DNA of 64,000 bases from Emticicia sp. BO119 (GCF_013912375.1 NZ_JACETV010000003.1:248001-312000), one strand, 5' to 3'; counted from the first letter of the stretch, positions 34,812 to 43,880 are shown. Notes: generated by a model not told the origin, from the letters alone. A program made the numbers and translations.

Positions 34812-36341
34812 TCATATCCGCCCACTATACTTGGCAATCTTCTGATGCAGTTCTTTCGGATTGAAAGGCTTTGTTACGTAATCATTCATACCTACATTAA
34901 AGGCCCTGTCCTGATTGTTGAGTGTAGCCGAGGCCGTCAGGGCAATAATTGGTATCTCTGCACCTGTTTCACGTATCTTTTCTACGGCGGTATAGCCATC
35001 CATTTCGGGCATCAGTAAGTCCATCAGAATCAAATCATATTCATTATTCTTAAACTTATCGATAGCCACCAACCCATTATCGGCCGTATCAAATTCTACT
35101 TTCCATTTTTCAAGGAATTTAGAAGCCACTTTGATGTTCACAAAATAATCATCTACCAGAAGTAACTTCACACCCTCCAGGCTCACATCATTATTATCAG
35201 TTTCCGACAGCGCAATCGCCATTTGCTGTTTAACCGTATTACCGATTCTTAAATCCAACGTAAACGAAAACTGTGCGCCTTTGCCCTCTTCACTTTCCAG
35301 CTCAATATCACTGCCATGCAATTGTACCAGTTTTTTACTGATTACCAGGCCTAAACCTGTACCACCAAACTTACGGGTGGTTTCAGAGTTGGCTTGTGTA
35401 AACCGTTCAAAAATCAGTTTTTGTTTCTCAGGCGAAATCCCGATTCCTGTGTCTTTTACTGAAAAATAAACACTGGCTTTCTCCGCATTCTTTTTCATTA
35501 CCGATACCTCAATAGTTACGCTTCCGTTCATTGTAAATTTCACGGCATTAGAAACAAGATTGGTTAGTACCTGCCCGATTCTTAGCGGGTCTCCTACCAG
35601 TGTAGTCGGAATATCATCATCAAACATCAGTTTTATCTTATTGCCTTTTTCCTCTGCCTTTACCTGATTGGCCTTCTTCACATTCGATACCAGCAATTTC
35701 AAATCAAAAGGTATTTCTTCGAGGTCTACCTTTCCGGCTTCAATCTTACTGAAATCTAATATATCATTAATGAGCAGGTGCAGGTTTTCGGCCGAAAACT
35801 GCAAAGTCTTCAGGTTTTCCATCACCGATGGTGTCTGTTCCTCCTGTTGCATCAGGTAAGTAAGCCCCACAATGGCATTCAGTGGCGTTCTGATTTCATG
35901 GCTCATCATCGACAAAAACTCAGACTTGGCCTGTGTAGCGTTTTCGGCTACTTCTTTGGCATGAATCAGTTCAGATTCAATCTGTTTTCTGACCTGAATC
36001 TGTCTTTGTAACAAATCGACTAACGATGATAAGTCGTTATAATCTACCTCTGCCAGTTCGCCACTTTCGGGGGTTTCAAGCAAGTAAATCGCCTCAATCA
36101 GTTTTTCAACTGACTGCCGGCGTTGTGTTATCTCACTTTTTAATTTCTGATTTATCTCGTAAAACTCAATTTCGTTCAGAGACGCCGAGTGTTCAGAAAG
36201 CTCCTTATCCCGGTCGAAACTATGATAAGAGTCATTTACAGCCTTTACAAAAGACTGAAAAGCCTCATTTTGCAAGCAGTCTTCAGACAGATATTTCTTT
36301 AATTGTTTAGCAAGTAACCTATGTGTATTCTCAAGCTCCAT
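34812..36341 (-). CDS. Hybrid sensor histidine kinase (HisKA-HATPase-REC), partner of a FIST protein
   Basis: 509 residues, no membrane segment. Residues 1-135 are helical with a coiled-coil tail; HisKA with the phospho-His H148 in FLSMMSHEIRTPLNA; HATPase with NLVSNAVKFT, GTGIGISPE-type DTGIGISPEKQ and FGGTGLGLVISK; then a C-terminal receiver (LLLVDDYFVN, phospho-acceptor D441 in LILMDLLMPEMDG, K in VTKPF). The gene starts 3 bp after the FIST gene stop, so FIST likely provides the input. Output would be through an HPt or separate regulator; none is nearby. Confidence 0.92.
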   Translation of the reverse strand: MELENTHRLLAKQLKKYLSEDCLQNEAFQSFVKAVNDSYHSFDRDKELSEHSASLNEIEFYEINQKLKSEITQRRQSVEKLIEAIYLLETPESGELAEVDYNDLSSLVDLLQRQIQVRKQIESELIHAKEVAENATQAKSEFLSMMSHEIRTPLNAIVGLTYLMQQEEQTPSVMENLKTLQFSAENLHLLINDILDFSKIEAGKVDLEEIPFDLKLLVSNVKKANQVKAEEKGNKIKLMFDDDIPTTLVGDPLRIGQVLTNLVSNAVKFTMNGSVTIEVSVMKKNAEKASVYFSVKDTGIGISPEKQKLIFERFTQANSETTRKFGGTGLGLVISKKLVQLHGSDIELESEEGKGAQFSFTLDLRIGNTVKQQMAIALSETDNNDVSLEGVKLLLVDDYFVNIKVASKFLEKWKVEFDTADNGLVAIDKFKNNEYDLILMDLLMPEMDGYTAVEKIRETGAEIPIIALTASATLNNQDRAFNVGMNDYVTKPFNPKELHQKIAKYSGRI

Positions 36342-36344
36342 TTG

Positions 36345-37484
36345 TTAATTCTCTGAAAAGGTAGTGATTGTCATGGTCTGGTTATGCAATTCGCATTGCG
36401 CATTCGGTCGAAGCGGCGAAATCTCACCATACGAATAGAAACCTGTCATAACAGTATCTTTACCAAAAACCTCTCTGGCGGCTTCTACTTCTTCTTCCGT
36501 TCGTTGCCCTAAAACCAATTTCCGGCCTACACAGCTCACCAATAGAGCAAGTTCGGGCGATTTCTCCAAGTTTTTGATAGAGCTCTGGGCAGCGGTTGCG
36601 CTCGCATCAACAAGGTGGTCAAAATTGGCTTTCATAAATCTTACCATTGCGCCTTTAGGTAGCTCTCCGGCAAAAGTCATACTTTTTTTATCTTCATCAA
36701 TCGTCAGAATCGTTCTTACGATCGGTTCTGAATCTGGTTTTACACGCATGGATAGCGGAAACAGCAAAGCCGCTCCGGGTAATTCTTTGGCATATTTACC
36801 CAGATACTCCTTGTATAAATCAAGCGCAGCTTTATCTCCTATTTTATATAAGACGTTATATTCAGATTCCGTCACTTCTCTTTCTGGCCCGAAAACATCC
36901 CAGCCACCCATAGTGCCATGTCCTATTTTCAGGTCTTTCCCATACAGACCAATACCAATAATGCGGCCTTCCGTCGGCTCTTCGTTCAAACCTACCAGGG
37001 TCTTCTCGAAGCGTCCTGCATCACCGGCCAGTCCACCCGAAATCGGAATTTCATGGTTAGTCGCAATATTCAGGGCTTCTATCAGTTTACTCCCATTCAC
37101 CTTTCCTCCATCTGATATTACCAGAATCGCTGCCAGGTCGTCGCTCATCAGATTATGTGCAATGGTTTCGCCGGCACGAAAACTCTCGGTATGGTTACTA
37201 ATATCAATTTTGGTGGTTTTTACCGTAGTTTTATCAAATTCTACTGCTGTAACTATAATCGAATCGTCGTGGACACTATCGTCATAGATTTCGCCCGAAG
37301 TAGAATTAATAATAATCTCGGCAGCAGGATATTCTTCTTGTAAATACGGATACGGATTATTCGATTCCAGCAATTTTCTTTCACCAAAAGCAAGAACCAA
37401 TTGCGCCTTTTGTGCAGAGAAATTTTCTTCACTCGATAATTCTTTCCAGCCATTGCTGGTAAATTTAGTTTGGCATATTTTCAT
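36345..37484 (-). CDS. FIST (FIST_N and FIST_C) sensory protein
   Basis: 379 residues from the ATG at 37484 (MKICQTKFTSNG). Carries FIST_N (~1-200: LVLAFGERKLLE, IINSTSGEIYDDSV, FRAGETIAHNLMSDD, GGLAGDAGRFEKT) and FIST_C (~210-370: GPEREVTESEYNVLYKI, ALLFPLSMRVKPDSEPIVRT, LVSCVGRKLVLGQRTEEEVE, GFYSYGEISPLRPNAQCELHNQTM). FIST domains are proposed to sense small molecules, perhaps amino acids. Cytoplasmic. First gene of a two-gene operon with the kinase, 3 bp apart, and thus probably its detector. Confidence 0.9.
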   Translation of the reverse strand: MKICQTKFTSNGWKELSSEENFSAQKAQLVLAFGERKLLESNNPYPYLQEEYPAAEIIINSTSGEIYDDSVHDDSIIVTAVEFDKTTVKTTKIDISNHTESFRAGETIAHNLMSDDLAAILVISDGGKVNGSKLIEALNIATNHEIPISGGLAGDAGRFEKTLVGLNEEPTEGRIIGIGLYGKDLKIGHGTMGGWDVFGPEREVTESEYNVLYKIGDKAALDLYKEYLGKYAKELPGAALLFPLSMRVKPDSEPIVRTILTIDEDKKSMTFAGELPKGAMVRFMKANFDHLVDASATAAQSSIKNLEKSPELALLVSCVGRKLVLGQRTEEEVEAAREVFGKDTVMTGFYSYGEISPLRPNAQCELHNQTMTITTFSEN

Positions 37485-37677
37485 TCGGTTGCAGTTTTTA
37501 CAAATGCAATGCAAAAATTATACTAATTATTTTAAAAAACTGAAAAATCTTCTATTATACGTAATAAAATAGAAAATTGTTTAACAAATCACCCATTTTT
37601 GAATAAAATGATTAAACGGATATATACTTATTCTTACCTGTAAGCCTTATGCCAAAATATCCGAATCTATTTTTTTT

Positions 37678-38745
37678 TTAAAAACTCATCGTTCCCTTGT
37701 CAATTTTAATCACATAACTTCTGCCGCCAACGGCATCAATCGCAGCCGCTACCTTCTCCGGTTTATTGGGAGCATATACAAACATACATCCTCCGCCACC
37801 TGAGCCATTAATCTTGCCGCCTAAAGCTCCAGCCTTTAAGGCTGCTGCCATCATCTTTTCAATTTTCGGTGTTGAAATTTGCAATAAGTCCCGTAAAATA
37901 CCATGATGCTCAGATAAAAGTTTACCCAAAGTCTCATCAGTCATTGATTCACTTTCAAATAGTGCCAAAGCCTCTCTCAGAATATCCCGGTTTCTCAATG
38001 TGCCGCTCAACAGTTCATATTCATCATTACTCAAAAAGGCTTTTGTCTGTTCCTTATGTGTGGTTTCAAAAGTATGCAAAGAAAAATCCGGCAACTCCTG
38101 TCTGATCTTTTCTATCAGATCGAGGCGGGCAAATTTGGCGCGTTTCAAAACCCCGATAGTATCTTTAGGTTCCAGCGAGTCGGCCAGCACAAATGCTCCT
38201 AAATCTGGGTTTAACGCTTCAGCAGTTACTTTTGGGTCAAACTCCAGATACACCGCATTGCCAATGGCAGTGGAGAGGTGATCCATCATACCCCCTGGTT
38301 CATTAAACTCAACAATTTCTGCCTCAAACGCCAATTCGCCTAACTCCTGTGCCGAAAATTCATGTGGATTATCAGCCATTTTCGATAAAAAATGAATCCA
38401 GGTCACGAGTAAAGCGGAAGAACTTGAAGTGCCCGAATTAATAGGAATATTACCATTCACCCTACACTCCATCCCTTTAGAAAACCTGAAACCCCGGTCA
38501 ATCAACACATTGTATCCACTTCTGAAATAATCCCGTTTCTCGAGATAAGGTAGTCGGGTATCAGAAACCTCCATTTGTAATTCTGACCCTATATCTGGCA
38601 GATGGATAATGATTTTGTTGTCGTCCCGATGTTCTCCTTTAATCTGTACCCTTCTGGAAATAGCCGCTGCAATAACTGGTAAGCCTAAATAATCCTGATG
38701 TTCACCAAAAAGGCATATTCTGCCTGGGGTAGAAATAGTTAGCAT
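37678..38745 (-). CDS. GHMP kinase, galactokinase-like
   Basis: 355 residues. N-terminal substrate motif GRICLFGEHQDYLG (galactokinase signature, G-E-H-x-D-Y), ATP-binding motif 2 NSGTSSSSALLV (the GHMP P-S-S-x-x-S-S-S type), and C-terminal motif 3 GALGGKINGSGGGGCMF. It phosphorylates a sugar hydroxyl, likely C1 of galactose or a similar sugar or acid sugar; genome context gives no galT, so I leave the symbol open. Single gene. Confidence 0.85.
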   Translation of the reverse strand: MLTISTPGRICLFGEHQDYLGLPVIAAAISRRVQIKGEHRDDNKIIIHLPDIGSELQMEVSDTRLPYLEKRDYFRSGYNVLIDRGFRFSKGMECRVNGNIPINSGTSSSSALLVTWIHFLSKMADNPHEFSAQELGELAFEAEIVEFNEPGGMMDHLSTAIGNAVYLEFDPKVTAEALNPDLGAFVLADSLEPKDTIGVLKRAKFARLDLIEKIRQELPDFSLHTFETTHKEQTKAFLSNDEYELLSGTLRNRDILREALALFESESMTDETLGKLLSEHHGILRDLLQISTPKIEKMMAAALKAGALGGKINGSGGGGCMFVYAPNKPEKVAAAIDAVGGRSYVIKIDKGTMSF

Positions 38746-38907
38746 GTTTTATGTATTGTGGTAGTGTTGATAGTATTTATTGTCAATTTATTAAATTCCA
38801 GAAAATAGTTGTTTCCTGAAAACAAAAAAGATTAATAACTGAATCAACAACAAAATTAGCCTTTGTGCAACCAATTAAGAAAATAAAAAAAAATTATTTC
38901 AAATGTC

Positions 38908-38938
38908 TTTGTAAACTCAAAACCATGTCGTATGTTTG
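38908..38938 (+). promoter_or_regulatory. arsR promoter overlapped by ArsR operator
   Basis: TTTG (38908-38911), 19-nt spacer, TATGTTTG (38931-38938): a perfect Bacteroidota promoter. The operator-like string TCGTATGTTTGCGTCATACT (38928-38947) covers the -7 box, so ArsR binding would block RNA polymerase. A second copy lies at 39317. Confidence 0.8.
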
Positions 38939-38961
38939 CGTCATACTTATTAGATCAGTAA

Positions 38962-39297
38962 ATGACCTACGCTAAAACAGAACTTTTTCAGGCCGACCAA
39001 CAAGAGATTGCTAAAGTGGCCAAGGTGCTTTCGCATCCGGCACGCATAGCCATTATCCAGTTATTAGCCAGAAAACAGGTTTGTATTTCAGGAGATATTT
39101 CTGATGAATTACCTTTGAGCCGTACTACGGTTTCACAACATTTAAACGAACTGAAAGAATCAGGCATCATTCAGGGCGAAGTAACCGGTTTGAATGTCTG
39201 CTATTGCCTTGATTTAAAAGTACTCGAACACGTAAAAAATCTGTTCGGCTCTTTTTTTGAAAACTCATTACAAGAGACATCAGACGGGTGTTGTTGA
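38962..39297 (+). CDS. arsR: ArsR/SmtB-family repressor
   Basis: 111 residues, winged helix: KVAKVLSHPARIAIIQLLA, recognition helix LSRTTVSQHLNELKESGII. Candidate metalloid ligands: C41, C80, C82 (VCYC) and C-terminal C110-C111, a different layout from the ELCVC motif of E. coli ArsR. Represses the ars genes and releases them on As(III). First gene of arsR-arsM-arsC, with operators before arsR and arsM. Confidence 0.92.
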   Translation: MTYAKTELFQADQQEIAKVAKVLSHPARIAIIQLLARKQVCISGDISDELPLSRTTVSQHLNELKESGIIQGEVTGLNVCYCLDLKVLEHVKNLFGSFFENSLQETSDGCC

Positions 39298-39316
39298 TTT
39301 TTTTTGCCCTGAAATG

Positions 39317-39337
39317 TCGTATGTTTACGTTATACGA
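39317..39337 (+). promoter_or_regulatory. Second ArsR-like operator, before arsM
   Basis: TCGTAT-GTTTACGTT-ATACGA, a perfect 6-bp-arm palindrome. The first 13 bases are the same as at 38928 except one. It suggests separate control of arsM-arsC. A degenerate -7 box (TATGTTTA, 39320-39327) lies within it, but no -33 at proper distance. Confidence 0.7.
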
Positions 39338-39362
39338 AATTAACTATTAAACAAATAAAATC

Positions 39363-40217
39363 ATGACAGCAAACGAACACGAATTAAAAGAAATGGTAAG
39401 GCAGAAGTACAACGAAATAGCCTTACAGGATGCAGCAACCAATATGGCTTCATGCTGTGGCGCAGGTGGGTGCTCCACCGAAGTATATAATATCATGTCG
39501 GACGACTATACCGAATTGAACGGCTACGCCACCGATGCAGATTTAGGATTAGGCTGTGGCCTGCCCACAAAGTTTGCTAAAATCAACAAAGGAGATACCG
39601 TAGTAGATCTGGGTTCGGGAGCCGGAAACGACTGCTTTGTGGCGAGAGCCGAAACAGGAGAAACAGGTAAGGTTTATGGCATTGATTTTACCGGAGCCAT
39701 GATTGAAAAGGCACAGGCAAATGCCAGCAAATATGGTTTTAACAATGTAGAATTCAGATTAGGAGATATTGAAGATATTCCACTGAGAGATAATATGGCT
39801 GATGTGGTAGTAAGTAACTGTGTGCTGAATCTTGTACCAAACAAAAAAGGAGTATTTGCCGAAATAAACAGAATACTGAAACCAAACGGACATTTCAGTA
39901 TTTCGGATATTGTTTTGGTGGGTGAACTACCAGACAACATTAAGAATGTAGCAGAAATGTATGCAGGTTGTGTATCGGGTGCTATCCAGAAGTCAGAATA
40001 TCTGAACCTGATTAAAGAAGCTGGCTTTCAGCATATAACTTTGCAGAAAGAAAAAGTTATCAGCATTCCTGACGATATTTTAAGCAATTACCTGAGTGCT
40101 GAAGAAATAGAAAATTTCAAGAATCAGGATGGCGGTATTTTCAGCGTAACCGTTTATGCCGAAAAAGAAGGTTTAACCAAATCAAATTGTTGCCCGCCAG
40201 AATCGGGTTGTTGTTAA
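39363..40217 (+). CDS. arsM: Arsenite S-adenosylmethionine methyltransferase
   Basis: 284 residues. Methylates As(III) to volatile or less retained products. SAM site VVDLGSGAGNDCF (~80-92); conserved cysteines C65 (LGCGLPTK), C153 (SNCVLN) and C203 (AGCVSG), equivalent to the arsenite-binding Cys of known ArsM. Additional cysteine pairs at 31-32, 37 and at the C-terminus (NCCPPESGCC). Middle gene of the ars operon, 4 bp before arsC. Confidence 0.95.
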   Translation: MTANEHELKEMVRQKYNEIALQDAATNMASCCGAGGCSTEVYNIMSDDYTELNGYATDADLGLGCGLPTKFAKINKGDTVVDLGSGAGNDCFVARAETGETGKVYGIDFTGAMIEKAQANASKYGFNNVEFRLGDIEDIPLRDNMADVVVSNCVLNLVPNKKGVFAEINRILKPNGHFSISDIVLVGELPDNIKNVAEMYAGCVSGAIQKSEYLNLIKEAGFQHITLQKEKVISIPDDILSNYLSAEEIENFKNQDGGIFSVTVYAEKEGLTKSNCCPPESGCC

Positions 40218-40221
40218 TCGT

Positions 40222-40635
40222 ATGAAAAACATTTTAGTTTTATGCACAGGCAATTCATGCCGAAGCCAGATTGCCGAAGGGTATCTGAAGTATTTTGCAA
40301 CAGACAAAGCAAAAGTGTATAGCGCGGGTATAGAAACCCATGGTGTAAACCCTAAAGCTGTTGCCACTATGAAAGAAGACGGTATTGATATTTCAGACCA
40401 CACCTCAAACAATGTGAATGAATATACAAACATCGATTTCGACTTTGTGATAACCGTTTGCGACAATGCCCTGGAACGTTGCCCGTACTTTCCGACCGAG
40501 GCAAAAAAATTTCATTACAATTTTCCAGACCCCGCCAGATTCGAGGGCAATGAAGATGAAACAAAGGCAGAGTTCAGACGTGTGAGAGAAATGATAAAAG
40601 AATATTGTAAGCGGTTTGTGAAAGATAATCTGTAA
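40222..40635 (+). CDS. arsC: Arsenate reductase, LMW-phosphatase-like, thioredoxin-coupled type
   Basis: 137 residues. CTGNSCRS (C8, C13, R14) is the catalytic loop of low-molecular-weight phosphatase fold; C80 and C87 (CDNALERC) with it form the cysteine relay known from the thioredoxin-type ArsC. DPA near 104 supplies the general acid Asp. Reduces arsenate to arsenite, which ArsM then methylates. ArsB/Acr3 efflux is not visible in this window. Confidence 0.94.
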   Translation: MKNILVLCTGNSCRSQIAEGYLKYFATDKAKVYSAGIETHGVNPKAVATMKEDGIDISDHTSNNVNEYTNIDFDFVITVCDNALERCPYFPTEAKKFHYNFPDPARFEGNEDETKAEFRRVREMIKEYCKRFVKDNL

Positions 40636-40645
40636 AAAAATATAT

Positions 40646-40690
40646 AAAGCAGTGGTAAGTGATTCGAATCGCTTACCAATGCTTTATTTT
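40646..40690 (+). terminator. Terminator after arsC
   Basis: Near-perfect palindrome from AAAGCA (40646-40651) to TGCTTT (40680-40685), with inner GGTAAG...CTTACC and GATTCGAATC, followed by ATTTT. Confidence 0.85.
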
Positions 40691-40838
40691 CAGGCGCTTC
40701 CCAACCTTAAACACCTTCTGAATAAACTATACAACTACTATGGGTTAAAAGACCGGAAATACCTCATTTTTGTTGTTTAATTAAACGTCTAAACTATCGA
40801 AAAACGTTTTTTATCTTTAATCCCCTTCAAATTTGCCG

Positions 40839-40846
40839 TACCTTTG
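40839..40846 (+). promoter_or_regulatory. Probable -7 box of the glycosyltransferase-like gene
   Basis: TACCTTTG matches TAnnTTTG 36 nt before the ATG at 40882; the -33 box is not clear. Confidence 0.45.
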
Positions 40847-40881
40847 TAATTTCTAAAACAATGTAAACCATAACACACTTT

Positions 40882-42114
40882 ATGAAACTACATATAGGAA
40901 TTGGCTTTGTAACGGGTAGAAAACTTTTTCAGAATGTATTAAAAACCTACATAAATAATTGGCTTGAACACGGTTTTATACAGAATCAGGACATCAGACT
41001 ACACCTTTACATAGCCTATGATTTAAAATATAAGGATACCAAAATAAGTGACTATAAAAAAATACCAGCAGAATTAGCAAAGATGGTCGACTCCATTAAT
41101 TTTTATGGTGAAACCGAGATAAACAATGAAGCCGAATACCTGCAAAGCGAGAATATATTAACCGAAAAAGAAACAGATTTAATTTTTGGCGAAGGATACG
41201 GAAAGAAAAGAAACGTGGTGATGTATTTTGCTATGAAACACAAAATGGATAAACTCATCTTTATAGACGATGATGAATATCCACTTGCCACTTTAAAAAG
41301 AAAAAATGACTCACTTATCTGGATGGGTCAAAGCATCCTTAGCACACATCTTGCCTTCAATGATACCGCCGACATCACGCACGGGCATCATTGCGGATAC
41401 ATCTCCCCTATTCCGTATCTGGAATTTAATAATGATTTACCCGAAGACGACTTCAGGCATTTCATTGAAGCTATCAGTAATGATATAATCAACTGGGAAA
41501 AAATAAAAAACCTGATCATCAACGAAAAAGGCGTTACCTATGCACAAGCCGATATTCTGGATAACTCAGAGGCCTATGAAGTAGAAGAAGAAAAAGGCAT
41601 GAAGTTTATTTCGGGTGCAAACCTGTGCTTTAACCTCAGAAACTTTAAGCAACTACCTCCGTTCTATAACCCACCGGGCGCCAGAGGCGAAGATACGTTT
41701 ATGAGTACTGCCTTATCTGACCTGAAAGTAGTAAAAGTACCCTGCTATACCTTTCATGATGGGTTTTCTATGTACAATAATATTCTCAATGGTGTATTGC
41801 CCATAAAACTCTCTCCTATTGAAAACATTTCTTCTACCATTTTAAAAAGATTCATTAACGCTACCATCGGTTGGATCCGCTACAAACCGCTTATGGTATA
41901 TATCACTAACCGGGAAGGCTTTGAAGCCAGCATGGTTGAAATAGAAGAGAAATTAGCCATAGCAATTCCAAAATTGTGTAAATATTTCCAGACCACCGCG
42001 TTCGAAAAAGTAAATCAGGAATTTGCCATTTACCGAAGAAAAGCTAAAAAACACTTCAAAGAATTTGAGGCTACCAAAACTGCCTGGGCTAAATTATTGA
42101 ACAGCCTCGACTAA
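40882..42114 (+). CDS. Glycosyltransferase-like protein (GT-A type)
   Basis: 410 residues, soluble. A GT-A-like nucleotide-sugar fold is suggested by the N-terminal strand (LHIGIGFVTGRKLF), the KRNVVMYFAMKH...LIFIDDDEYP region with an acidic DxD-type metal site at ~130-136, and GANLCFNLRNF...GARGEDTFMS further on (the acceptor-side ED). No membrane segment. Family not named with certainty; it may modify a cell-surface glycan. Single gene behind a -7 box, 247 bp after the ars operon. Confidence 0.6.
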   Translation: MKLHIGIGFVTGRKLFQNVLKTYINNWLEHGFIQNQDIRLHLYIAYDLKYKDTKISDYKKIPAELAKMVDSINFYGETEINNEAEYLQSENILTEKETDLIFGEGYGKKRNVVMYFAMKHKMDKLIFIDDDEYPLATLKRKNDSLIWMGQSILSTHLAFNDTADITHGHHCGYISPIPYLEFNNDLPEDDFRHFIEAISNDIINWEKIKNLIINEKGVTYAQADILDNSEAYEVEEEKGMKFISGANLCFNLRNFKQLPPFYNPPGARGEDTFMSTALSDLKVVKVPCYTFHDGFSMYNNILNGVLPIKLSPIENISSTILKRFINATIGWIRYKPLMVYITNREGFEASMVEIEEKLAIAIPKLCKYFQTTAFEKVNQEFAIYRRKAKKHFKEFEATKTAWAKLLNSLD

Positions 42115-42319
42115 CCCCGAAGGCATTTGGTTCAGAAAGCCCTCTCTTTTTTTATCAGCAATGCTCGTTGCTGTTAATGTTTGCTTATGTGTTGTCAACA
42201 GCTTCAGGTTCAAAAAATTGAGGAGTAGACACCCCAGTTTTATACAGAGTCTCATTGGCCTTACACAAAACAGCCATGATTAAATAATTTTAAGGTCTCT
42301 GGCATGAATTTTTTCAGAG

Positions 42320-42376
42320 TACTTTCAGGAGTATCCATACAATTGATTTTAATATGGAAAAAAACTCCTGAAAGTA
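42320..42376 (+). promoter_or_regulatory. Perfect 13-bp inverted repeat before the small membrane protein gene
   Basis: TACTTTCAGGAGT (42320-42332) and ACTCCTGAAAGTA (42364-42376) are exact complements, spaced by 31 bp, and end 26 bp before the ATG at 42402. With that spacing it is either a large stem-loop or a two-site operator. Confidence 0.6.
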
Positions 42377-42401
42377 TTTTTAACTACTAAATTCAAACAC
42401 A

Positions 42402-42560
42402 ATGGGAAATTTACTGTATTTAATCGCCGTAATCCTGATTATCGGATGGGTATTAGGATTCTTTGTTTATAGTGCCGGAGGCCTTATTCATATACTACTT
42501 GTAATTGCTGTTATCGCAATTATATTGAGATTGATTCGCGGAGACAGGGTCGTCAAATAA
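42402..42560 (+). CDS. Lmo0937-type small membrane protein (DUF5670)
   Basis: 52 residues, starting MGNLLYLIAVILIIGWVLGF and continuing with a second hydrophobic segment (LLVIAVIAIILRLIRGD), the hallmark of lmo0937/DUF5670 proteins. These tiny two-helix proteins are often induced by stress; role unknown. Too short for standard ORF cut-offs, but the match and the terminator after it make it a real gene. The inverted repeat upstream may be its control site. Confidence 0.85.
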   Translation: MGNLLYLIAVILIIGWVLGFFVYSAGGLIHILLVIAVIAIILRLIRGDRVVK

Positions 42561-42614
42561 TAATATTATAAAATATAAAGATACGGTCGTTGGTGTTGAT
42601 TTTATTGAATCAAT

Positions 42615-42653
42615 AAAAAAAGCCTTGTTAATCAAATTAACAAGGCTTTTTTT
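42615..42653. terminator. Bidirectional terminator
   Basis: Perfect 18-bp stem (42615-42632 with 42636-42653; GCC...GGC core) with loop CAA, A-run before and T-run after. Separates the small membrane gene from the convergent MFS gene. Confidence 0.95.
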
Positions 42654-42671
42654 CTATACAATATAAACTAA

Positions 42672-43880
42672 TTAAGCGTGTACTGGTCGTTTACCTCTTT
42701 GCCAGAAATATAAGACTGTAAACAATACAATCAGTGCTAATGGGAATAACGTCAGAATGCCTAATACTTCCTGCCCTGCCGCTAATTCTAATGCTTCACC
42801 CACAAGCCCTTTACTTGCCTGATTTTCCTTAGCAGTATCAAGCCATTTCCCAATTTGTGGGTTCATGAATGCTTGAGACAACATACCGATACCACCAATT
42901 ACTGACATACCAAGTGCACCGCTTAGAGGTACTCTTTCAGCAGTAAAACCAATCATAGTCGGCCAGAAATAGGCAACACCCATCGCAAAGAAAATAGCTG
43001 CTACGTAAGCCATTGTACCTGTTTGCGTGCTGAACAAGTACACACCTATAGTGGCAAGCACTGCCGAGCCTAATAGTACACCTGTTTGGTCAAATCTATG
43101 AATAATAGCACCTCCGAAGAATCTGGCAACGGCCATCAGACCAGTAACCAAAGCTAAAATCAACATCGGTTTAGCACCACTGCTTTTCAAAATTAAGCCT
43201 ACCCATTGTTGCGGACCAAACTCAGTGGTTGCCGTCAGAATCATACAGATAAAGATAAAGATAAACAACGGAGTAGCCATTGCTTTAAGGTTGTTGCCTA
43301 CAGAGGTAACCCCTTCAACTTTTGGTTTAGGAAAGGCTTGTCCGTAGAACAAGAAAGCATAAATGATAGTCGGGATAAGGATTATCCAGATTTGTGTTTG
43401 CCAGGCAAAGCCCTGAGTTGTCATAAACTCTGACAACAAACTTCCGATAACGATACCTCCCGGGAACCACATGTGAAACCTGTTCAACATAGTGTTCATT
43501 TTGTTTCCGGAGTAAGTATCAGCAATTAAAGGGTTACAGGCAGCTTCAGTACATCCATTACCTAAACCGATAAGGAATGTTGAAATCAATAAACCGATGT
43601 AGCTTCCGCCGTAGATTGTCAGGATAATACCAACAAAGTGAGCAAGAAAAGCGAATTGCATAATAGCTTTTGGTCCGACCGAATGGTAAACCAATCCGCC
43701 GATGATCATAGAGAGAGGAAAGCCATAGAACCACATTGAATTAATAATTCCTACTTCTTCACCTGTAAGATTTAATTCTGTTTGAAGTTGAGGCAAAATA
43801 CCTGCCCGGATACTGAATGAAAATGCTGTAGTAATTAGCGCAAAACAGCTTGCATTAAACAGCCGCGAATCATTGACCAT
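42672..43880 (-). CDS. MFS transporter
   Basis: 402 residues with about 12 membrane helices. MFS features: GGLVYHSVGPK between helices 2 and 3, the long charged central loop (FPKPKVEGVTSVGNN), GPQQWVGLILK, RFFGGAIIHRFD, and the WPTMIGFTAERVP segment. Resembles the sugar/nucleoside-type MFS of Bacteroidota; substrate unknown. Single gene, with a bidirectional terminator behind it. Confidence 0.92.
   Translation of the reverse strand: MVNDSRLFNASCFALITTAFSFSIRAGILPQLQTELNLTGEEVGIINSMWFYGFPLSMIIGGLVYHSVGPKAIMQFAFLAHFVGIILTIYGGSYIGLLISTFLIGLGNGCTEAACNPLIADTYSGNKMNTMLNRFHMWFPGGIVIGSLLSEFMTTQGFAWQTQIWIILIPTIIYAFLFYGQAFPKPKVEGVTSVGNNLKAMATPLFIFIFICMILTATTEFGPQQWVGLILKSSGAKPMLILALVTGLMAVARFFGGAIIHRFDQTGVLLGSAVLATIGVYLFSTQTGTMAYVAAIFFAMGVAYFWPTMIGFTAERVPLSGALGMSVIGGIGMLSQAFMNPQIGKWLDTAKENQASKGLVGEALELAAGQEVLGILTLFPLALIVLFTVLYFWQRGKRPVHA

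Noticed and set aside
36574-37287. 237-residue frame on the plus strand
   Set aside because: Shadow of the FIST gene, which has full domain matches on the other strand.
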